A DNA stretch of 37,977 bases, taken from an uncultured Prevotella sp. GTDB taxonomy: Bacteria > Bacteroidota > Bacteroidia > Bacteroidales > Bacteroidaceae. This document shows positions 24,997 to 30,906 of the stretch, one piece after another; the first letter of the stretch is position 1, and the number at the start of each line of letters is the position of its first letter. The notes beneath the pieces are model-generated. The model was given only the letters and a program-made list of their open reading frames with translations, made no database searches and was not told the origin of the DNA. A program made the position numbers and the translations under genes. The DNA is taken from contig URDM01000019.1 in the NCBI GenBank assembly GCA_900546575.1, forward strand, positions 1-37,977. The letters are read 5' to 3'.

Positions 24997-26013
24997 ATGA
25001 AGGATATAGCATGGTCAGAACTTTCGTTCGGTTATATGCCGACCGATTACAATGTACGTTGCTGCTATCGCGACGGTAAGTGGGGCGAAATAGAAGTATG
25101 CTCCGACGAGTATTTGAAACTGCACATGGCAGCCACCTGTCTGCATTATGGTCAGGAGGCTTTCGAGGGATTGAAGGCTTATCGCTGTCCTGACGGCAAG
25201 GTACGTGTGTTCCGTGTAGAGGACAACGCTGCACGTTTGCAGTCTACATGTCGGGGCATCATGATGCCCGAGCTGCCTACAGAGCTGTTTGTGGAAATGG
25301 TTAAGAAGGTAGTGCGCCTCAATCAGGAATACATCCCTACATACGAGAGTGGAGCTACGCTCTACATCCGTCCGTTGCTCATCGGCACATCGGCTCAGGT
25401 AGGTGTACATCCGGCTTCGGAGTATATGTTCCTCATTTTCGTCACTCCGGTAGGTCCGTACTTCAAGGGAGGCTTCTCAAGCAATCCGTACGTAATCATT
25501 CGTGACTACGACCGTGCAGCTCCGCTCGGTACGGGTATATATAAGGTGGGTGGCAACTATGCTGCAAGTCTTAAGGCCAACTCTATTGCACACGCTAAGG
25601 GCTACGCCAGCGAGTTCTATCTCGACTCTAAGGAGAAGAAGTATGTCGACGAGTGTGGCGCTGCCAACTTCTTCGGCATCAAGAACAACACTTACGTCAC
25701 TCCTAAGTCTACATCAATCCTCCCGTCAATCACCAACCGTAGCCTTATGCAGATTGCTGAGGATCTGGGTATGAAGGTGGAGCGTCGTCCGGTGCCCGAA
25801 GAAGAACTTGAGACATTCGAGGAGGCAGGAGCATGCGGTACAGCAGCTGTTATCTCGCCAATATCACACCTCGACGATATGGACACAGGCAAGGTCTACA
25901 ACTTCGGTGAGAAGCCGGGCCCATGGTCAACCAAGCTTTACGAGACTCTGCGTGGTATACAGTATGGCACCGTTGAGGACAAGCACGGCTGGACAACAGT
26001 AGTGATTGAATAA
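24997..26013 (+). CDS. ilvE: branched-chain amino acid aminotransferase
   Basis: This fold-type IV PLP enzyme transaminates leucine, isoleucine and valine with 2-oxoglutarate. Its 338 residues fit the eukaryote-like BCAT group II. Seen: LHYGQEAFEGLKAYR (49-63), TLYIRPLLIGTSAQVGV (121-137), and the Schiff-base Lys183 in GTGIYKVGGNYAASLKAN. Later come DECGAANFF and the phosphate-contacting GACGTAAVISPI loop. The ATG start at 24997 sits behind a clear promoter, and a strong terminator follows, so it is a single-gene unit. Confidence 0.93.
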   Translation: MKDIAWSELSFGYMPTDYNVRCCYRDGKWGEIEVCSDEYLKLHMAATCLHYGQEAFEGLKAYRCPDGKVRVFRVEDNAARLQSTCRGIMMPELPTELFVEMVKKVVRLNQEYIPTYESGATLYIRPLLIGTSAQVGVHPASEYMFLIFVTPVGPYFKGGFSSNPYVIIRDYDRAAPLGTGIYKVGGNYAASLKANSIAHAKGYASEFYLDSKEKKYVDECGAANFFGIKNNTYVTPKSTSILPSITNRSLMQIAEDLGMKVERRPVPEEELETFEEAGACGTAAVISPISHLDDMDTGKVYNFGEKPGPWSTKLYETLRGIQYGTVEDKHGWTTVVIE

Positions 26014-26073
26014 GAAGCGAGCAAGGCAATGTGTCCGCACTGATTGTGACACATTATTATATAGACATGCAAC

Positions 26074-26120
26074 GACCTGCATCCGGGCAATCAACATTGC
26101 TCTGATGCAGGTCTTTTTTT
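26074..26120 (+). terminator. intrinsic terminator after ilvE
   Basis: GACCTGCATC (26074-26083) pairs with GATGCAGGTC (26104-26113), with a further GCAAT/ATTGC pairing inside the loop, and is followed by seven T (26114-26120). Confidence 0.9.
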
Positions 26121-26140
26121 AAGATTTTTGTTTCTCGCCA

Positions 26141-26170
26141 TTGAAGTGTCAATATAAATGGTTAACTTTG
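26141..26170 (+). promoter_or_regulatory. promoter of trmB
   Basis: TTG (26141-26143), a 19-bp spacer and TAACTTTG (26163-26170). This decides the gene start: the in-frame TTG at 26141 is part of the -33 box and cannot be translated, so the ATG at 26231 is the start. Confidence 0.7.
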
Positions 26171-26230
26171 CAAGTTGAGTATTTCGAATATACTGATAAT
26201 ATACTAAAGATTAATTTATTAAAACCATAT

Positions 26231-27001
26231 ATGGGTAAAGGAAAACTGGCGAAGTTCGCCGACATGGAAAGATACGAGAACGTGTTTCAGTATCCGTTCT
26301 CGGTAGCCGACAACGTGCCGTTTGATATGAAAGGCCGATGGCGCGAGATGTACTTCAAGAACGACAACCCCATTGTGCTCGAGCTGGGATGCGGCAAGGG
26401 CGAATATACAGTAGGGTTGGCTAAGATGTTCCCCAACATCAACTTCATTGGCGTTGACATCAAGGGAGCACGTATGTGGACAGGAGCCACACAGGCTATA
26501 GCCGATGGACTGAAGAATGTGGCATTCCTGCGCACCAACATCGAGATTATTGACCGCTTCTTCAGCGAGGATGAGGTGCAGGAGATATGGCTAACGTTCA
26601 GCGATCCGCAGATGAAGAATCCGCGCAAGCGTCTCACCTCGACATTCTTCCTTGAGCGCTATCGCCATTTCCTCGTAGACGGTGGAACGGTGCATCTGAA
26701 GACCGACTCCAACTTCCTCTTCACCTATACCACATACATGCAGCAGCATAATAACCTGCCGCTGTTGTTTCGTACCGAAGACTTATATCATACCGATGGT
26801 CTCGACGCGCAGACACAGGAGATACTCGGCATTCAGACCTACTACGAGAGTATGTGGATAGAGCGTGGACTCAACATCAAGTACATGAAGTTTGCATTGC
26901 CCAAGCAGGGTGAACTGACCGAACCCGAAGTGGAGATACCGCTCGATGAGTATCGCAGCTACCACCGTGACAAGCGTAGCCCGAAAACAAAAACTTTGTA
27001 A
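26231..27001 (+). CDS. trmB: tRNA (guanine-N7-)-methyltransferase
   Basis: TrmB is the SAM-dependent enzyme that makes m7G46 in the variable loop of tRNAs. The protein from the ATG at 26231 has 256 residues. Seen: the SAM-binding LELGCGKGEYTVGLA (50-64), FIGVDIKGARMW (72-83), then the family-specific LTFSDPQMKNPRKRL (121-135) in place of the common FPDPWPK form, and VHLKTDSNFLFTYT further on. The N-terminal MGKGKLAKF segment is usual in Bacteroidota TrmB. A longer reading from the TTG at 26141 is rejected because it would run through the promoter. Confidence 0.92.
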   Translation: MGKGKLAKFADMERYENVFQYPFSVADNVPFDMKGRWREMYFKNDNPIVLELGCGKGEYTVGLAKMFPNINFIGVDIKGARMWTGATQAIADGLKNVAFLRTNIEIIDRFFSEDEVQEIWLTFSDPQMKNPRKRLTSTFFLERYRHFLVDGGTVHLKTDSNFLFTYTTYMQQHNNLPLLFRTEDLYHTDGLDAQTQEILGIQTYYESMWIERGLNIKYMKFALPKQGELTEPEVEIPLDEYRSYHRDKRSPKTKTL

Positions 27002-27013
27002 ATGTGGAATGTG

Positions 27014-27300
27014 GAGTTTTGAATGTTGAATTGGTCGGCTACGCCGATTAGGAATTATACAATTTGGGATTGTAGGAGGCTATGGCGTCCTCGCCGTAGC
27101 CTGAGCAGTTGACATTGCCGATTTGAAACGGCTGTTTGCTGCTTCGCTATTGCTTGCCCAGGTTATGGCGAGGACGCCATAACCTCCTGCAGATAGTCTT
27201 ACATCCACGAATTCAACAATTCCAAATTCAAAACTCCAAAATTCACAATCGCAGGCGAAGCCGAGAATAATTCAAAACTCAAAATTCAAAACTCAAAATT
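27014..27300. repeat. nested imperfect inverted flanks and AT-rich low-complexity repeats around copy C
   Basis: Left of copy C (27014-27056) is GAGTTTTGAAT...CGGCTACGCC...GATTAGGAATT. To its right (27241-27280) lies the inverted counterpart with GGCGAAGCCG and ATTCAAAACTC. The right side then runs into ATTCAAAACTCAAA-type direct repeats up to the mrp start. No gene is seen in 27002-27307. Confidence 0.7.
27073..27188. repeat. double-hairpin inverted-repeat element, copy C (BIME/REPIN-like)
   Basis: The element begins TAGGAGGCTATGGCG and ends GCCATAACCTCCT. The right arm is a perfect 10-bp hairpin (GGTTATGGCG-AGGA-CGCCATAACC); the left arm has one G-T type mismatch (GGCTATGGCG-TCCT-CGCCGTAGCC). 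It lies between two co-directional genes, trmB and mrp. Confidence 0.9.
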
Positions 27301-27307
27301 CAATACA

Positions 27308-28411
27308 ATGACATTATATCCTAAACTTATAATGGATGCGCTTGCCACCGTCATCTATCCCGGCAACAAGAAGAACCTTGTAGAGGCAGACATGGTGGCT
27401 GACAACTTGCGCATCGACGGCATGAAGGTTTCGTTCTCGCTCATATTCCCGCGCGACACCGACCCCTTCCTCAAGTCGACAGTAAAGGCAGCCGAGGCAG
27501 CCATTCACTATCATGTATCGAAAGAAGTAGAGGTGACAATCTCTACCGAATACCTCTCAAAGCCACGTCCCGAAGTGGGCAAGATGCTGCCCAATGTGAA
27601 GAACGTCATAGCTGTAAGCTCGGGCAAGGGTGGAGTAGGCAAGAGTACCGTAGCCGCCAACCTCGCCATAGCACTGGCACGACTGGGCTACAAGGTAGGA
27701 CTGCTCGACTGCGACATCTTCGGTCCTTCTGTACCTAAGATGTTCCAAGTAGAGGACGCACGTCCCTACGCCGTGAAGAAAGACGGACGCGACCTCATTG
27801 AGCCGGTTGAGAAATATGGCATCAAGGTGCTCTCTATCGGATTCTTCGTCAATCCCGACACTGCCACACTCTGGCGCGGTGGAATGGCGTCGAACGCATT
27901 GAAGCAGCTCATAGCCGATGCCGATTGGGGTGACCTCGACTACTTCATACTCGACACTCCTCCCGGAACAAGCGACATACACCTCACACTGCTTCAGACT
28001 CTCGCCATCACGGGTGCTGTCATAGTGTCGACACCGCAGAACGTGGCACTCGCCGACGCACGCAAGGGCATCGACATGTACAGCAACGACAAGGTGAATG
28101 TGCCCATTCTCGGACTCGTTGAGAATATGGCATGGTTTACACCTGCCGAGCTGCCCGAAAACAAATACTATATCTTCGGCAAGGAAGGCTGCAAGAATCT
28201 CGCCAAGGAGATGAACGTGCCATTGCTCGCACAGATACCGCTCGTACAGAGCATCTGCGAGAATGGTGACAACGGAACACCTGCCGCACTCGACAACTCG
28301 TCGATAACCGGACTGGCATTCCTCAATCTCGCACAGGCAGTAGTGACGGTGGTAAACCGTCGCAACAAGGAGCAGGCTCCTACCAAAATCGTGAAAACTA
28401 CCATACATTAA
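27308..28411 (+). CDS. mrp: Mrp/ApbC family Fe-S cluster carrier ATPase
   Basis: This 367-residue cytoplasmic P-loop ATPase helps load Fe-S clusters onto target proteins. An N-terminal DUF59/MIP18-like domain (about 5-80) precedes the Mrp ATPase domain: deviant Walker A SSGKGGVGKST (104-114), LLDCDIFGPSVPKMF, LWRGGMASNALKQL, the DTPPGTSDIHLTL Walker B region and STPQNVALADARKG. The C-terminal CxxC found in many Mrp/ApbC proteins (ENMxxFxCPxC) is replaced by ENMAWFTPAELPENKYY. The start is the ATG at 27308, immediately after AT-rich repeats. No terminator is visible before the sigma-factor gene 42 bp downstream. Confidence 0.92.
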   Translation: MTLYPKLIMDALATVIYPGNKKNLVEADMVADNLRIDGMKVSFSLIFPRDTDPFLKSTVKAAEAAIHYHVSKEVEVTISTEYLSKPRPEVGKMLPNVKNVIAVSSGKGGVGKSTVAANLAIALARLGYKVGLLDCDIFGPSVPKMFQVEDARPYAVKKDGRDLIEPVEKYGIKVLSIGFFVNPDTATLWRGGMASNALKQLIADADWGDLDYFILDTPPGTSDIHLTLLQTLAITGAVIVSTPQNVALADARKGIDMYSNDKVNVPILGLVENMAWFTPAELPENKYYIFGKEGCKNLAKEMNVPLLAQIPLVQSICENGDNGTPAALDNSSITGLAFLNLAQAVVTVVNRRNKEQAPTKIVKTTIH

Positions 28412-28453
28412 TATATATAATGTGATGGACCTACCTAAAAAGCAAAATGCTTA

Positions 28454-29044
28454 ATGGACTATTCTGAGAAACTCGTTGTCAAGGGGTTGAAGGCAGGCGA
28501 CACTGAAGCCTACCAATATATATACGACACCCACTACCAGGTGTTATGTCATACAGCCAATCGCTATGTGCGTGACAGCTTTGTGGCTGAGACAATCGTG
28601 GGCGATATGATATATCGTATGTGGGAACACCGTGACACGCTCAATGTCAACACTTCGTTGCGCAGCTACCTACAGCAGGCAGTGCGCAATGGATGTATTG
28701 ACTATCTGCGCTCCAAGCACCAGCGCTATGAGGTTGCAGCCTCGCAATTGGCGGAGGGCGACCGTATTGCTGATTTTGCCGATGGCGAGCAGCCGCTCGA
28801 CCAACTCGTTGGCAACGAACTTGCCGACCGTGTAGACATGGCTATAGAGCATCTGCCGGCAGAGTGCCGACGAGTGTTCGAATTGAGCCGCTTCATGGGT
28901 AAACGTCACGCTGAGATAGCGTCCGAACTCAATATCAGTGTAAGTACTGTAAAATATCATTTGCGCAACGCATTGCAGTTGCTTGCCAAAGAACTTGGAA
29001 GCTACATCGTATTCGTGTTTTTTGTCAGTGGAATGACTGTGTGA
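28454..29044 (+). CDS. ECF-type RNA polymerase sigma-70 factor
   Basis: This 196-residue alternative sigma factor is of the Bacteroidota PUL-associated kind. Region 2 covers about residues 10-92 (EAYQYIYDTHYQVLCHTANRYV, then the -10-recognition LRSYLQQAVRNGCIDYLRSK). Region 4 covers about 128-182 (LPAECRRVFELSRFMGKRHAEIASELN, ISVSTVKYHLRNALQLL helix-turn-helix). The FecR anti-sigma gene and an STN-bearing SusC follow on the same strand, so this is the transcription factor of a trans-envelope signalling unit that should activate locus 2 when substrate binds SusC. Confidence 0.92.
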   Translation: MDYSEKLVVKGLKAGDTEAYQYIYDTHYQVLCHTANRYVRDSFVAETIVGDMIYRMWEHRDTLNVNTSLRSYLQQAVRNGCIDYLRSKHQRYEVAASQLAEGDRIADFADGEQPLDQLVGNELADRVDMAIEHLPAECRRVFELSRFMGKRHAEIASELNISVSTVKYHLRNALQLLAKELGSYIVFVFFVSGMTV

Positions 29045-29108
29045 TATAAGGTCTTTTAAAGGCACAAAAACGTTTTTTTTACTTTTTTGAAAAAAACTTT
29101 GATTTTTG

Positions 29109-29135
29109 ACTAACCCTTTTTCTTAAAATTTCGTC
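29109..29135 (+). promoter_or_regulatory. candidate ECF-type promoter before the FecR gene
   Basis: TAAC (29111-29114) followed by CGTC (29132-29135) after 17 bp matches the general ECF pattern AAC-N16/17-CGT. Its start point would fall at or next to the ATG at 29142, so if it is used, translation would begin at the second ATG (29172) or from a leaderless message. Confidence 0.35.
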
Positions 29136-29141
29136 ACCTTA

Positions 29142-30221
29142 ATGAAAACAAATCAAATCAACAAACAAGAGATGAATCAAGACGAGATATGCGAACTGGT
29201 AGCAACACAGCTCAGCGATGCACTTACAGCCGACGAAAGCCGTCGTATGAACGAGTGGATAGGAGCCAGTGAAGCCAACCGCGAGGAGTATGATCGTCTT
29301 GTAGAAGTATGGAACTCGACACCTGATGTTAGCGAGCTTTCGCAGTACGATAGCAAGAAAGCTTTTGCTATGTTTGTGGAACGTATAAAGAATGCAGACT
29401 TAAAAGCTATAGCCGAACCAGATGTAGAGCAACCGGAAACAAAGTCAATAAGCATAAGACGCTATACTATGAACTTCATGCGTTATGCTGCTGTAGTGAC
29501 AGTCATAGCTTGTGCTTGCTCATACCTATTCTATAATATGGGACAGCGCAATATGGAGCAGGCATTCGCCATGATTAAGGTAGAGGCTCCGCAAGGCTCT
29601 ACAACCAAGATGACACTGCCCGACGGCACAGAGGTATGGCTCAATGCCGGCAGCCGTATAGAGTATTCGCAGGGCTTTGGCGTAAACGACCGTCGTGTGC
29701 AACTCACGGGTGAAGGCTACTTTGAGGTACATCGCAATGAGTCGATGCCTTTCATAGTCAAATCGCCAAGTCTGAACGTACAGGTGCTTGGTACCAAGTT
29801 CGACTTCCGCGACTATCCCTCCGACAAATCGGCCATGGTGAGCCTTGATGAGGGAAGTGTGGCTGTAGGATTGCGATCGAGCCACGACGGCGACTATCAA
29901 TACCGATTATCGCCCGACCAGCGTGCCGTGCTTGAGAAGCGTAGCGGCAATATGCGTATAGAGAACCGTGCCACAACCGATCGTCTTTGGACCGACGGCA
30001 CCATAATGCTTAATGGCCAACGACTTGCCGACATTGCTGTCGACCTTGAGCGTAGCTACGGCACAAAGATACTCATAGAGAACCGTGAACTTGCACAGAC
30101 ACGCTTCTATGGCGTGTTCCATCGCAAGGACCAGAGTCTCTCCCAGATACTTGCCGCACTGACTGCTACCGGACACATACGCTATGCTATAAACGGCAAT
30201 GTGGTGCGGATATACCGCTAA
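29142..30221 (+). CDS. FecR-family anti-sigma factor
   Basis: This inner-membrane regulator of 359 residues has a cytoplasmic N-terminal part (1-110) expected to hold the sigma factor and one membrane segment (about 113-132). A periplasmic FecR domain follows (about 148-245: APQGSTTKMTLPDGTEVWLNAGSRIEY, VQLTGEGYFEV, VQVLGTKFDFRDYP). The C-terminal DUF4974-like domain (about 285-358) ends IRYAINGNVVRIYR. It should receive a signal from the STN domain of the next gene's product. The ATG at 29142 is used here; an ATG at 29172 (MNQDEICEL) is a real alternative given the possible promoter just upstream. Confidence 0.92.
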   Translation: MKTNQINKQEMNQDEICELVATQLSDALTADESRRMNEWIGASEANREEYDRLVEVWNSTPDVSELSQYDSKKAFAMFVERIKNADLKAIAEPDVEQPETKSISIRRYTMNFMRYAAVVTVIACACSYLFYNMGQRNMEQAFAMIKVEAPQGSTTKMTLPDGTEVWLNAGSRIEYSQGFGVNDRRVQLTGEGYFEVHRNESMPFIVKSPSLNVQVLGTKFDFRDYPSDKSAMVSLDEGSVAVGLRSSHDGDYQYRLSPDQRAVLEKRSGNMRIENRATTDRLWTDGTIMLNGQRLADIAVDLERSYGTKILIENRELAQTRFYGVFHRKDQSLSQILAALTATGHIRYAINGNVVRIYR

Positions 30222-30530
30222 CACCCCTAACTTACACCCCTCATCAATTCATTTTTTCATAAAACCAAAATATATAAACCTAAAACTATAAACAATTTAA
30301 AAACTTAAAAACAAACGCTACGGAAACGTATAAATAAAATTGACAACAACAATTCAAATATATAACTGTTAACCACAGACCAACAACCCTTTTCCGCTTG
30401 GCGGAACAATACACCTCTAACTATAATAATGTGCGGCTAAAACCGTGCACAGGGCATTGTCGGCCTAAAAAAACAGTACCTAAAGCTATATAATAACAAC
30501 AATTTATATTTACATTTAACCTATAGTGCA
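30222..30530 (+). promoter_or_regulatory. 309-nt AT-rich leader/promoter region of the second SusC gene
   Basis: No gene is seen in this stretch. It is strongly A-rich up to about 30370. It then holds a perfect small hairpin TTCCGC-TTG-GCGGAA (30392-30406) and a second imperfect one starting GTGCGG near 30431. I found no convincing TAnnTTTG with a -33 box and no clean AAC/CGTC pair, so the promoter is unplaced; the hairpins would lie in a long leader RNA if transcription starts upstream. Confidence 0.4.
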
Positions 30531-30899
30531 ATGAACATCAAAAGAAAAGGCCTCACAGTGGGCGCGCTTCTGTTGTGCATGAATCTATCTACATTCGCCC
30601 AGAGCGTCAAGCTTAATCTTAAGGGCGTGAGCGTAGAACGTGCTATGACAGAATTGAGAGAAAAGAGTGGATACTCTTTCGTGTTTGCAGCAGCCGATGT
30701 CAACACCCAGAAGGTGATTAACGTCAATGCTAAAGACCTGAAGCAGGCTATCGGACAAATCCTTGATGGACAGAACGTGTCATATCAAATCAAGGGTAAG
30801 AACATCGTAGTGGCTAGGGGGGGTAAAACCTCAACACAAGAGCAATGGACAGCAGAACACCAAGCCAAAGAAGCGTGTCAACGGAACAATCGTAGATGA
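30531..30899 (+). CDS. N-terminal STN-domain fragment of a frameshifted SusC (locus 2)
   Basis: This frame encodes the start of a SusC transporter. It has a signal peptide (about 1-23, ending STFAQ) and an STN domain (about 24-94: VKLNLKGVSVERAMTELREKSGYSFVF, IGQILDGQNVSYQIKGKNIVVA). STN domains face the periplasm and contact FecR-type anti-sigma factors. After VVARG the frame runs through a G7 tract (30817-30823) into unrelated codons and stops at 30899. In the +1 frame the sequence continues as a normal SusC linker and carboxypeptidase-like domain, so this is the first part of one gene broken at the G tract. Confidence 0.88.
   Translation: MNIKRKGLTVGALLLCMNLSTFAQSVKLNLKGVSVERAMTELREKSGYSFVFAAADVNTQKVINVNAKDLKQAIGQILDGQNVSYQIKGKNIVVARGGKTSTQEQWTAEHQAKEACQRNNRR
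30817..30823 (+). repeat. G7 homopolymer at the SusC frameshift
   Basis: Seven consecutive G lie at the junction between STN domain and linker. With six G, positions 30531-33831 form one frame of 1100 codons including the stop (3300 nt after removing one base), so the tract alone accounts for the break. Confidence 0.9.
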
Positions 30900-30906
30900 G
30901 GCTGGT

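Noticed and set aside
26141..26230. 30-residue N-terminal extension of trmB from a TTG
   Set aside because: The TTG lies in the -33 promoter box and the extension runs through the -7 box.
27557..28408. 283-codon minus-strand frame opposite mrp
   Set aside because: Antisense shadow; mrp has intact P-loop motifs.
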